Origin: an uncultured Leucobacter sp.
GTDB lineage: Bacteria; Actinomycetota; Actinomycetes; Actinomycetales; Microbacteriaceae
Length of the DNA: 14,082 nucleotides
NCBI GenBank assembly: GCA_945952575.1
Contig: CAMFIY010000033.1
Location: 1-14,082 of the forward strand
Reading direction: 5' to 3'
Shown: piece by piece, positions 1 to 6,998 of the stretch
How positions within the stretch are numbered: the first letter of the stretch is position 1
How the letters are laid out: every line of letters begins with the position of its first letter
The notes under the pieces: model-generated
Seen by the model: only the letters and a program-made list of their open reading frames with translations
Database searches by the model: none
What the model was told of the DNA's origin: nothing
Made by a program: the position numbers and the translations under genes

Positions 1-2
1 CC

Positions 3-830
3 GGCGCGAACGCGGGCCACGGCCCCGTCGACACCGACGAGGGGAACCTGGTCGCGCCCTTCGCCCCGAATGCGGGCCCGAACGGGACGATCAACCTGAC
101 CCAGCGGGCGAACACGACCTTCCCCGACGGGGACACCGCGAACGTCTACTTCGCAGCGCGCCTCACCGACGAGACCCGGGCCGTCGTCAACGACTTCGGC
201 AACTCCGAGGCCGTGATCGTGCCCGGCGGGCCGAGCATCGATATCGAGAAGTGGACTGAGGAGGGCAACGGATCCGGACCGAGCTACGATCGGGACGGCG
301 CGCTCACGAACGACGGCTACACGGGTGACTTCGACCGGGCGCCGGGCAAGTCTCTGACCGCCGGCACGCCTCAGAAGATCCGCTTCACCGTCTCGAACGA
401 CGGGCCCGAGGCGCTGCGGGACATCACGGTCTCCGATGAGCTCGACTCGGGGTCGGGCCGGATCGCCGATCTGGTCTGCACCTTCCCGGGCTCCACGCCG
501 GCGGCTCCGGTGACCGGCACGCAGTGGGCCGGACCGTTCCAGCCCGGCGATCGCTTCGAGTGCACGGGCACGCTGCCCGCGCTGAAGCCCGGCCAGACGC
601 ACGCCGATACGGCGAGCGTGACCGGAACGGGCGTCCTGAGCGGCCGGCAGGTGGACGACTCGGATTCGTGGAACGGCCACGTGAAGACGGCGTCCGCGCC
701 GCGCACGGATCCCGATGATGGCGACGACCTTCCGGTCACCGGCTCTCCGGCGATCGGCGGATGGGTCGCGTTCGCGGCGCTCGCCGTCGCCGGCGGCGGA
801 CTGCTGCTCCTGCGTCGGCGCCGGGTCTGA
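3..830 (+). CDS. LPxTG-anchored surface protein, DUF11/DUF7507-like domain (5' partial)
   Basis: This is the C-terminal 275 residues of a secreted, cell-wall-anchored protein; the start lies outside the window. The frame stays open from base 3 and ends at the TGA at 828-830. The visible part contains a beta-rich, Thr/Asp/Gly-rich module with phrases such as IRFTVSNDGPEALRDITVSD and LKPGQTHADTASVTGTG. These are typical of DUF11/DUF7507 repeat domains of actinobacterial adhesin-like proteins. Two cysteines (in DLVCTFPG and RFECTGTL) could form a disulfide. The C-terminus is a complete sortase signal: LPVTG (bases 729-743), a hydrophobic helix (GGWVAFAALAVAGGGLLLL) and a basic RRRRV tail. A class A/F-like sortase would be expected to cleave between T and G and link the protein to peptidoglycan. 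The ligand or structural role cannot be told from this fragment. Sorting signal is seen; domain family is recognition by pattern. Confidence 0.85.
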   Translation, partial: GANAGHGPVDTDEGNLVAPFAPNAGPNGTINLTQRANTTFPDGDTANVYFAARLTDETRAVVNDFGNSEAVIVPGGPSIDIEKWTEEGNGSGPSYDRDGALTNDGYTGDFDRAPGKSLTAGTPQKIRFTVSNDGPEALRDITVSDELDSGSGRIADLVCTFPGSTPAAPVTGTQWAGPFQPGDRFECTGTLPALKPGQTHADTASVTGTGVLSGRQVDDSDSWNGHVKTASAPRTDPDDGDDLPVTGSPAIGGWVAFAALAVAGGGLLLLRRRRV

Positions 831-834
831 GCCC

Positions 835-866
835 GTCTGAGGGGCGTCCCGCGACGCCCCTCAGAC
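835..866 (+). terminator. Strong hairpin terminator after the surface protein gene
   Basis: A perfect 13-bp inverted repeat, GTCTGAGGGGCGT (835-847) and ACGCCCCTCAGAC (854-866), with a 6-nt loop (CCCGCG). It begins 4 nt after the stop codon at 830. There is no T-run after it, as is common for GC-rich actinobacterial terminators. It is therefore best called an L-shaped/U-less terminator or 3'-end stabiliser. Confidence 0.75.
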
Positions 867-926
867 GGAGATCTGCCGTCACGCGGAAGTCCCCGAGGAA
901 CCCTTCCGGATGACGGCAGATCTCCG
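866..926. repeat. Long imperfect inverted repeat (hairpin) between the surface protein and MFS genes
   Basis: The arms at 866-889 and 903-926 match as reverse complements at 22 of 24 positions; the two mismatches are at 909-910 versus 882-883. The loop is 13 nt (890-902). The core, CGGAGATCTGCCGTCA (866-881) with TGACGGCAGATCTCCG (911-926), is a perfect 16-bp match. A second, overlapping pairing exists: CGTCACGCGGA (878-888 region, ending near 886) with TCCGCGTGACG (922-932). The two pairings are mutually exclusive. The element directly abuts the terminator at 835-866. It may be a dispersed palindromic (REP-like) element, a backup terminator, or a regulatory site for the MFS gene that starts at 978. 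Confidence 0.7.
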
Positions 927-964
927 CGTGACGCATCGGATCGAATCCCGCCGCTGCGGTTCGC

Positions 965-970
965 TATCCT
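965..970 (+). promoter_or_regulatory. Probable -10 box of a leaderless MFS transcript
   Basis: TATCCT (965-970) fits the actinobacterial TAnnnT -10 consensus and ends 7 nt before the GTG at 978. Transcription would then start at or next to the start codon. No Shine-Dalgarno sequence is seen before this GTG, which supports a leaderless message. No convincing -35 box is visible about 17-18 bp upstream. Confidence 0.5.
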
Positions 971-977
971 GCAAGAC

Positions 978-2186
978 GTGAGTTCGGGATCCGGGGGCGG
1001 CGTGCGCGCCGTGAGCGGCGCGGGACTGATGTTCGCCAGCAACGGCGCGATCTTCGCCGCGCTGCTGCCGTGGTATCCCCTGGTCGCCGACCGCCTCGAG
1101 CTGACTCCGATCCAGTTCGGCTTCATCGTCGCCTCCTACGCAGCCGGCGCGATCGCCTCCTCGGCCGTCCCGGCGCCGCTGATCGCGCGCTTCGGCCCGG
1201 TGCGCGTCGCCGTCGTCGGCACCGTCCCGCTCGCCCTGGCCATCGCGAGCGCGGGGTGGGCGACGGCCGGCTGGATGTTCGCGCTGTGCCTCTTTCTGGC
1301 AGGGTTCTGCGACGCCGTCGTCGACGTGGCGCAGAACGTGGCGGGGATCCGGGTGCAGGACGCGGTGCGTCGGCCGGTCCTCTCGTCGATGCACGCGCTC
1401 TGGAGCCTGGGAGGCGTCGCCGGCGGCGTCCTGGCCACGGCCGCCGCAGCGTCCGGGGTGGACATCCGCGTCTTCCTGGCGGTGGCCGGCCTCCTCTGCA
1501 TCGGGCTCGTGGCGACCGGCGGACGGATGATCGGAGGGTTCGCGCAGGAGCCGCCGCGTACCGCGGCTGCGGACGGACACCCGGCGGTCGGCGCGCCCTG
1601 GCGGATCGTCGCCCGCGCCGTGCTGCCGCTCGTCGTGATCGCGATCTGCGGCGCCATGGTCGAGGACGTCGCCAACAACTGGGCGGCGATGGCCGGGGTG
1701 GAGATCGGGGGACTCATCCCGCAGGTCGCCGGCATCGCCTACACGGTCGTGATCGGCAGCCAGTGCATCGGACGGTTCACCGGGGATCTGCTCATCCATC
1801 GCTTCGGTCGGGTCCCGGTGGCGCGTCTCGGCGGCGCGTCCATCGCGATCGGCGCGATCCTCGTGGTCACGACCGTCGACCATCCGGCCACGCTGCTGCT
1901 CGGCCTCGCCCTCGCCGGGTACGGCTCCGCGACGCTCATCCCGAGCGTCCTCGGCGCGGCGGCGAAGCTGCCCGGGGTGAGCGAGGGCGCCGGGGTCACG
2001 CTGGTGAGCTGGCTCATGCGCGTCGGCTTCCTGCTCACGAGTCCCGTCATCGGGTCGATCACCGGCATCGCGGGGCTGCGCTGGGGGCTCGGGATCCTGA
2101 TCCTGGTCGGGACCGTCACCGTGTTCCTGGCGGGGGCGCTCCGTGCTCCGGATGATTCCGCCGGCGGGGATGCTCCTCGGGGTTGA
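978..2186 (+). CDS. MFS transporter, MosC/YbjJ-like
   Basis: A 402-residue integral membrane protein with about twelve hydrophobic segments, the size expected for a major facilitator superfamily permease. The first half contains RFGPVRV (71-77, the loop 2-3 motif), DAVVDVAQN (112-120) and SMHALWSLGGVAGG (137-150). The second half begins after a short hydrophilic linker (about 188-208) and has EDVANNWAAM (229-238) and GRFTGDLLIHRFGRVP (265-280, the repeated motif A). The DV.QN, HALWSLGG and NNWAA phrases resemble the MosC/YbjJ branch of MFS, whose substrates are mostly undefined; export of small molecules is likely but inferred. The GTG start at 978 is chosen for the -10 box 8 nt before it and the good N-terminal fit to TM1. 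The 3' end overlaps the convergent GNAT-like gene by 71 bp. Confidence 0.88.
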   Translation: MSSGSGGGVRAVSGAGLMFASNGAIFAALLPWYPLVADRLELTPIQFGFIVASYAAGAIASSAVPAPLIARFGPVRVAVVGTVPLALAIASAGWATAGWMFALCLFLAGFCDAVVDVAQNVAGIRVQDAVRRPVLSSMHALWSLGGVAGGVLATAAAASGVDIRVFLAVAGLLCIGLVATGGRMIGGFAQEPPRTAAADGHPAVGAPWRIVARAVLPLVVIAICGAMVEDVANNWAAMAGVEIGGLIPQVAGIAYTVVIGSQCIGRFTGDLLIHRFGRVPVARLGGASIAIGAILVVTTVDHPATLLLGLALAGYGSATLIPSVLGAAAKLPGVSEGAGVTLVSWLMRVGFLLTSPVIGSITGIAGLRWGLGILILVGTVTVFLAGALRAPDDSAGGDAPRG

Positions 2187-2655
2187 AGGGGAAAGACACC
2201 CGCTCGAGCGGCCAGTCCCTCGCGATCCAGGCGCGCACGAAGCCGCCGAGACCTTGGGCCAGCCCGGTCGGGGCGTCGGCGACGCACCACCACGACACCT
2301 CGGCCGCGCCGTCGAGGTCGCCGGACTGCGGCGGGTCGATGTACACGCACCCCAGCAGACGCTGGGAGTCGGATCCTTCTGCACCCGTCAGGATCGCGTA
2401 ATTGAAGGACTCGTGCCGCTCGACCTCCTCGGCATGCCGTACGAGATCCTCGAGATCGGCCTCCCTGCTCATGTCGATCGGGGGCCAGCCCCATGCCTCT
2501 CCGTACTGCTCCCAGAGCATCTCGCGATTCGCCCGGACCGCGATCATGTCGATGTCGACATCCGTCGCGCGGATGGGACGCAGATAGACGGCGCCGTCGA
2601 AGTCGAGGCGTGTCGGGTGCGCGAACCCCTCGGGCAGCCAGTCCGTATCCGTCAC
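2116..2655 (-). CDS. GNAT-like acetyltransferase (N-acetyltransferase family)
   Basis: A 179-residue protein resembling small actinobacterial GNAT-family proteins. The N-terminal part has a beta strand followed by VYLRPIRATDVDIDMIAV (23-40). The middle has FNYAILTG and LLGCVYIDPP (strands beta3-beta4), then AEVSWWCV (118-125), the usual beta4/beta5 region next to the acetyl-CoA pocket. The expected pyrophosphate-binding loop (Q/R-x-x-G-x-G/A) is degenerate: only LAQGLGGF (132-139) is present. Acetyl-CoA use is therefore inferred from overall pattern, and the substrate is unknown. The GTG at 2655 is preferred over an in-frame ATG 30 codons upstream, because AAGGAG lies 5 nt before it and the upstream extension is Arg/Pro-rich and unlike a GNAT N-terminus. 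The last 23 codons run antisense to the MFS gene. Confidence 0.72.
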   Translation of the reverse strand: MTDTDWLPEGFAHPTRLDFDGAVYLRPIRATDVDIDMIAVRANREMLWEQYGEAWGWPPIDMSREADLEDLVRHAEEVERHESFNYAILTGAEGSDSQRLLGCVYIDPPQSGDLDGAAEVSWWCVADAPTGLAQGLGGFVRAWIARDWPLERVSFPFNPEEHPRRRNHPEHGAPPPGTR

Positions 2656-2660
2656 GCGCT

Positions 2661-2666
2661 CTCCTT
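2661..2666 (-). promoter_or_regulatory. Ribosome binding site fixing the GNAT start
   Basis: On the minus strand AAGGAG lies 5 nt (AGCGC) before the GTG codon at 2655-2653. It is a full anti-16S match at ideal spacing and is the main reason for rejecting the longer reading frame that begins at 2745. Confidence 0.75.
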
Positions 2667-2690
2667 GCTCGGTTCGTCGCGGGCGGGAAG

Positions 2691-2738
2691 CAGGGGGGAC
2701 ATCGTCCCTGCGGGCCCGCCGGCATGATCCACTAGGTT
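2691..2738 (+). promoter_or_regulatory. ABC-F promoter region: -10 box with palindromes in the -35 zone
   Basis: TAGGTT (2733-2738) fits a TAnnnT -10 box and ends 8 nt before the ATG at 2747. No Shine-Dalgarno sequence is present, so the ABC-F message is probably leaderless. The place where a -35 box would lie (about 2710-2715) is occupied by a perfect 10-bp palindrome, GCGGGCCCGC (2710-2719). Just upstream is an inverted repeat GGGAC-ATC-GTCCC (2696-2708) flanked by CAGGG/CCTG. The -10 call is reasonable. A regulatory role for the palindromes is speculative in DNA this GC-rich. Confidence 0.45.
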
Positions 2739-2746
2739 GAAGCATT

Positions 2747-4417
2747 ATGGGTCATCTCGACATCGCATCGGTGGAGTACACGCTGCCCGACGGGCGGCCG
2801 CTGCTGCGCGACATCTCCTTCAGCGTGAGCGACGGGGATCGCGTCGCCCTGATCGGGCCGAACGGCGCCGGCAAGAGCACGCTGCTGCGCATGGTGATCG
2901 GGGATCTCGTTCCCGACTCCGGAGCGGTGGCCCGCTCCGGCTCGCTCGGCGTGATGCGGCAGTTCATCACCGACGGGTCCGTGGCCGAGCTGCTGCTCTC
3001 GGTGGCGCCGCCAGGGATCCGGGCGGCGGCGGCAGCGGTCTCGCGAGCCGAGGCCAAGATGGTGCAGCGCGGCACGACGGAGTCGCAGATGGCCTATGCG
3101 TCGGCGATCACGGCGTGGGGCGACGCGGGCGGGTACGACTTCGAGGTGCTCTGGGACACCTGCACGGTGGCTGCGCTCGGCGTGCCGTACGACCGCTGCC
3201 GCGACCGCGCGCTCACGACGCTCTCGGGCGGCGAGCAGAAGCGACTGGCGCTGGAGGCGCTGCTGCAGGGGCCGGACGAGCTGCTGCTGCTCGACGAGCC
3301 CGACAACTCCCTCGATGTGCCGGGCAAGCGGTGGCTCGAGGAGGAGCTGCGGGAGACGGGCAAGGGGGTGCTCTTCGTCAGCCACGACCGCGAGCTCCTC
3401 GCCCGCACGGCGACCAGGATCGTGACGCTCGAGCTCGGTGCGGCGGGCAGCACCGCGTGGACGCATCCCGGCAGCTTCGAGACCTACCACGAGGCGCGGA
3501 AGCAGCGCTTCGAGCGACTGGACGAACTGCGTCGCCGCTGGGACGAGGAGCATGCGAAGCTGCGCTCGCTGATGCTGATGTACAAGCAGAAGGCCGCGTA
3601 CAACTCCGACATGGCATCGCGCTATCGCGCAGCGCAGACCCGGCTGGCCCGATTCGAGGAGGAGGGCCCGCCCGAGGAGCAGCCCCACGAGCAGCAGATC
3701 GCGATGCGTCTGCGGGGAGGGCGCACGGGCAAGCGCGCACTCGTGTGCACCGCGCTGGAGCTGACCGATCTGATGTTCCCGTTCGATCTGGAGGCCTGGT
3801 ACGGCGACCGGATCGCGGTGCTCGGCTCGAACGGATCCGGCAAGTCGCATTTCCTGCGGTTGCTCGCCGCGGGGGGAACCGATCCCGACCTCGAGCACGC
3901 CCCGGTCACGGACATGGTCATCGAGCCGGTTCCGCACACCGGTTCCGCGACCCTCGGCGCCCGGGTGCGCCCGGGCTGGTTCGCGCAGAACCGCGGCCGA
4001 CCCGATCTCGCGGGGCGGACGCTGCTCGAGATCCTGCACCGCGGCGACGAGCACCGTGCCGGCATGCCCCGCGAGGAGGCTTCGCGAGCACTCGCCCGAT
4101 ACGAGCTGGCCCGAGCCGCCGAGCAGGCCTTCGACTCCCTCTCGGGCGGGCAGCAGGCCAGGTTCCAGATCCTGCTGCTCGAGCTCGGCGGTGCCACCAT
4201 GCTGCTGCTCGACGAGCCGACCGACAATCTCGATCTCGTCTCGGCCGAGGCGCTCCAGCACGCGCTGAACCTCTTCGAGGGCACGGTGATCGCCGTGACT
4301 CACGACCGCTGGTTCGCCCGCGATTTCGATCGCTTCCTGATCTTCGGATCCGATGGGGAGGTGCGGGAGGCGCCGGCGCCTGTCTGGGACGAGGCCCGGG
4401 TGGTGCGGGATCGCTGA
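2747..4417 (+). CDS. ABC-F family ATP-binding cassette protein
   Basis: A soluble 556-residue protein with two ABC domains and no membrane segment, the hallmark of ABC-F translation factors that act at the ribosomal E site. Domain 1: Walker A GPNGAGKST (37-45), signature LSGGEQ (159-164), Walker B LLLLDEP (179-185), D-loop DNSLD (186-190), switch His213 (VSHDRE). Domain 2: Walker A GSNGSGKS (360-367), signature LSGGQQ (465-470), Walker B MLLLDEPTDNLD (485-496), switch His519 (VTHDRW). Both sites keep the Walker B Glu, so both look catalytically competent. The linker (about 240-330) is highly charged (RKQRFERLDELRRRWDEEHAKL is its first part) and predicted helical, as in the P-site tRNA interaction motif region. 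It could be a housekeeping ABC-F or an antibiotic-resistance ribosome-protection protein; the sequence alone does not decide. It faces the GNAT gene divergently. Confidence 0.9.
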   Translation: MGHLDIASVEYTLPDGRPLLRDISFSVSDGDRVALIGPNGAGKSTLLRMVIGDLVPDSGAVARSGSLGVMRQFITDGSVAELLLSVAPPGIRAAAAAVSRAEAKMVQRGTTESQMAYASAITAWGDAGGYDFEVLWDTCTVAALGVPYDRCRDRALTTLSGGEQKRLALEALLQGPDELLLLDEPDNSLDVPGKRWLEEELRETGKGVLFVSHDRELLARTATRIVTLELGAAGSTAWTHPGSFETYHEARKQRFERLDELRRRWDEEHAKLRSLMLMYKQKAAYNSDMASRYRAAQTRLARFEEEGPPEEQPHEQQIAMRLRGGRTGKRALVCTALELTDLMFPFDLEAWYGDRIAVLGSNGSGKSHFLRLLAAGGTDPDLEHAPVTDMVIEPVPHTGSATLGARVRPGWFAQNRGRPDLAGRTLLEILHRGDEHRAGMPREEASRALARYELARAAEQAFDSLSGGQQARFQILLLELGGATMLLLDEPTDNLDLVSAEALQHALNLFEGTVIAVTHDRWFARDFDRFLIFGSDGEVREAPAPVWDEARVVRDR

Positions 4418-4463
4418 TCCGGTTTCCGACGGCTGAGCAGGCGGTTCTCGTCGTCGGGCCGGC

Positions 4464-6998
4464 TCAGGGGCCGGGTGCGCGCGGGAACAGCGAGCGCGGC
4501 AGCAGCGCCGCGCGGACCCGGTCGGACCGGCTCGCGCCGGTGCCCAGAGCGGTGCGCACCGTGCGCACGGCTCGGCTGAGCGTCTGCGCCGCCTCTCCCG
4601 AGGCCGCAGGATCCGCGCTGCCGCCGAAGCGCTCCGCCGACATCGCGTCGCCGACCGTCCTGGCCGCCTCGGCCGACGGTCCGCTCAACATCCCGCGCGC
4701 TTCGAGGTGCTCGATCAGCGCGTCGGATGTCCGGGCGCGGATCGGCACGTCGTCGACCGCCGTGGCGTCCGGGGGGCCGAGCAGTCGGAGGTCGGCGACC
4801 GTGTCGGTGAGCTCTGCCCAGGCGTGCTGCGCGGGATGCTCGCTGCGAGCGATCGCGCGCATCCGGCGGCGCCTGCGCAGCAGACGCCAGGCGGCCGGCA
4901 GCAGGAGCAGGAGCAGCGCGAGCGGCACCGCGGCCCAGACGACCGCCGCGCCGGCTCCGCCATCGTCGCCGCCTCGGCCGCCCCCGGTTCCGCCCCCGAT
5001 GTCGCCCCGCTCGGGTTGCTCGGTGGGCGTCGTCCGGGTCGACGGCTGCTCGGCGGTCCGGCTCGGCTCGGTGCTCGGATCCGTCGTGGGCGTCGCGGGC
5101 ACGTTCTGCAGCGTGTCGGCGCGCATGCCCGCACCGCCCGGGGTCGGCTCGAACGCGACCCAGCCCTGGTCGTCGATGTAGATCTCGGGCCAGGCGTGCA
5201 GGTCCTTGCCGCGAACCGTCGTCTCCGCCTGGTTCTGGAAGGCGCGGACGGCATAGCCGACCGCGACGCGGGCCGGCACCCCGAGCGACCGCGCCATGAT
5301 CGCGAACGTCGAGGCGTAGTGCACGCAGAAGCCCCGCTTCTGCTCGAGCAGGGCCACCATGACCGCGTAAGGATCGTTCGGATCCGCCCCCGGCTCGTAG
5401 GGTGCGGATTCGTCGTAGACGAACGAGCCGTCCCGGAACCAGTCCTGCAACCGCATGCTGACCGCGAGGCGATTGTCCGCGTCTCCGGCCGCCTCGCGCG
5501 CTGCCCGCGAGATCTCGGTCGGCAGGTCGTCGGGCAGGGCGAGGTAGGGGGCGAGCGCGGCGGATGCCGTGTCCCGATCCGTGATGAGTTCCGAGCCGGG
5601 AAGCGCGCCCGGCTCGCCGGTGTAGGCGCTCTCGCCCTGACCCTCCGTGTTGACGATCCGACCGGTGCCGGGGTCGACCGTGATGTTCGTCCCGGGGAAG
5701 TACTGGAAGGCGAGGAGGTTGCGCACCTGCTCTTCTCCCAGCTGCTGCCCGTCCGGCACCGTGTACCTGTCGCCCTTCCGAGTGATCGAGTTCTCCGAGC
5801 GCGCGGTGTTCGTGCTCGCCGTCCACCTCCATCGGCTCGGATCGAACCCACCGGCGCCGTCGGCGTCCGTCGCCTGCGTGGCCGACTGCGAGAGCGGCAG
5901 CCAGGAGCTGAGGAGCCCGTCGATGGTGATGGTCACCCCGGCGTCGCGTCGCTCGGCCGCGGGGTCCGCGAGCGGGGGAAGGGTGCCGGCCCAGCGCGCT
6001 CGGTCGACGGTGAGTCCCGCGGGATCCAGCCGGCTCTGCGGCAGCCAGCGCCCGCCCTCGAAGTCCGCGAGCGTGGCGAGGGTGAAGCGCTTCGGTCCTT
6101 CTGTGCGCGTGAATGTGAACGCGCGCGCATTGCTGTGCTGACGGAGGTCCTCGGCGAGCGCGATGGTGACGTCCGGCACTGTGGCCGAGATCGGGGAGAG
6201 GGTGATCGACTGGTTCCAGATGCGATCCCGCGTCGGCGGGGCGAACGCGACGGAGCCGGCGGCGACCGCGACCGCGGCCCCGGCGGCGACGAGGCCGATG
6301 GCTCCGGGGGCCGGCGAGCCGATCCACGCCAGCAATGCGAGCAGGACGCCGGTGACGAGCAGCGGTGCGCCCGTCGCGGGAAATCCGGTGGCGCCCACCG
6401 GGACCAGCAGGAGCAGCGCCACGAGGCTGCCGGCGGCAAGCGGGTGCCCGAGGCCGGCGAAGACCACTGCGGTGATCGCGGCGAGCAGGAGCATCACGAA
6501 GAGCACCGCGTCCTCGAGCGGGCCGGTCAGTTCGAGCGGCGCGGCGCCGTGGTCGATCTGCCCCCAGGCCTGCAGCAGGCCGGCGAGCGGATCCCGCAGC
6601 CAATCGCGCGCGCGCCCGGACGTCGTGAACCACCACGTCCAGCACAGCGCTCCGGCGAGCGTGCCGATCACCGCCATCCTGATCGGTTGCGGGCGATGCC
6701 TCCCGCGGGATCTCCCCGCGGCCAGCTCGCCCGCGAAGACGAGCGTAGCGGCACCGATCGCCGAGACGGCGATCGAGAGCGCACGCCAGGTCCAGGCCCC
6801 GATCTCGAAGACCGGGGCGAGACCGAGCAGCACGGTGAGCCACAGGGCGATCAGCAGTGCGGCTGCGATCAGCAGCTGGGGGACCCGGGGGTGCCAGGGG
6901 CCGCCGATATCGGCTCGGTCGTTCCGCGGGCGCACCGGGGCGGAAGCGGGATCCCCGCTCGGGCGGCGCCCCGCCCGTGCGGGCGCGCTCCTAGCCAT
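4464..6998 (-). CDS. TgpA-type membrane transglutaminase-like protein
   Basis: An 844-residue membrane protein. The N-terminal part has about seven hydrophobic helices (roughly 41-63, 73-91, 107-127, 164-183, 187-205, 211-227, 233-253), as in the TgpA N-terminal domain. A large extracytoplasmic region follows, with a transglutaminase core at about 505-620. Next come a Thr/Pro/Gly-rich linker (about 632-682), one further helix (685-705), a basic stop-transfer stretch, and a cytoplasmic tail resembling DUF4129. Catalytic Cys558 lies in KRGFCVHYAS and His601 in KDLHAWPEIYI. The third position (16 residues after the His) is Glu617 in FEPTPGG, where many relatives have Asp. ATG 6998 is chosen because ATGGCTAG overlaps the stop of the DUF58 gene, indicating translational coupling; a longer frame to 7178 would run deep into that gene. 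Last gene of the MoxR-DUF58-transglutaminase operon. Substrate unknown; a cell-envelope role is inferred. Confidence 0.9.
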   Translation of the reverse strand: MARSAPARAGRRPSGDPASAPVRPRNDRADIGGPWHPRVPQLLIAAALLIALWLTVLLGLAPVFEIGAWTWRALSIAVSAIGAATLVFAGELAAGRSRGRHRPQPIRMAVIGTLAGALCWTWWFTTSGRARDWLRDPLAGLLQAWGQIDHGAAPLELTGPLEDAVLFVMLLLAAITAVVFAGLGHPLAAGSLVALLLLVPVGATGFPATGAPLLVTGVLLALLAWIGSPAPGAIGLVAAGAAVAVAAGSVAFAPPTRDRIWNQSITLSPISATVPDVTIALAEDLRQHSNARAFTFTRTEGPKRFTLATLADFEGGRWLPQSRLDPAGLTVDRARWAGTLPPLADPAAERRDAGVTITIDGLLSSWLPLSQSATQATDADGAGGFDPSRWRWTASTNTARSENSITRKGDRYTVPDGQQLGEEQVRNLLAFQYFPGTNITVDPGTGRIVNTEGQGESAYTGEPGALPGSELITDRDTASAALAPYLALPDDLPTEISRAAREAAGDADNRLAVSMRLQDWFRDGSFVYDESAPYEPGADPNDPYAVMVALLEQKRGFCVHYASTFAIMARSLGVPARVAVGYAVRAFQNQAETTVRGKDLHAWPEIYIDDQGWVAFEPTPGGAGMRADTLQNVPATPTTDPSTEPSRTAEQPSTRTTPTEQPERGDIGGGTGGGRGGDDGGAGAAVVWAAVPLALLLLLLPAAWRLLRRRRRMRAIARSEHPAQHAWAELTDTVADLRLLGPPDATAVDDVPIRARTSDALIEHLEARGMLSGPSAEAARTVGDAMSAERFGGSADPAASGEAAQTLSRAVRTVRTALGTGASRSDRVRAALLPRSLFPRAPGP

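Noticed and set aside
879..2384. Long open frames antisense to the MFS gene (and similar long frames opposite the transglutaminase, ABC-F, PerM-like and amidase genes)
   Set aside because: They are Arg/Pro/Ala/His-rich with no recognisable domain, and they mirror the codon bias of the real genes. They are GC-skew artefacts on the opposite strand or in other frames.
2656..2745. Thirty-codon N-terminal extension of the GNAT-like gene to an ATG at 2745
   Set aside because: The extension is Arg/Pro-rich and would run to the ABC-F start; the internal GTG at 2655 has a consensus ribosome binding site.
4425..4458. Possible stem TCCGACGGC/GTCGTCGGG between the ABC-F and transglutaminase genes, and a 6-bp CTGAGC/GCTCAG repeat nearby
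   Set aside because: The stem is short, needs G-T pairs and has a 16-nt loop, and the other repeat is 6 bp with a 23-nt gap. Both are expected by chance at this GC content, so no terminator is called for the 46-bp convergent gap.
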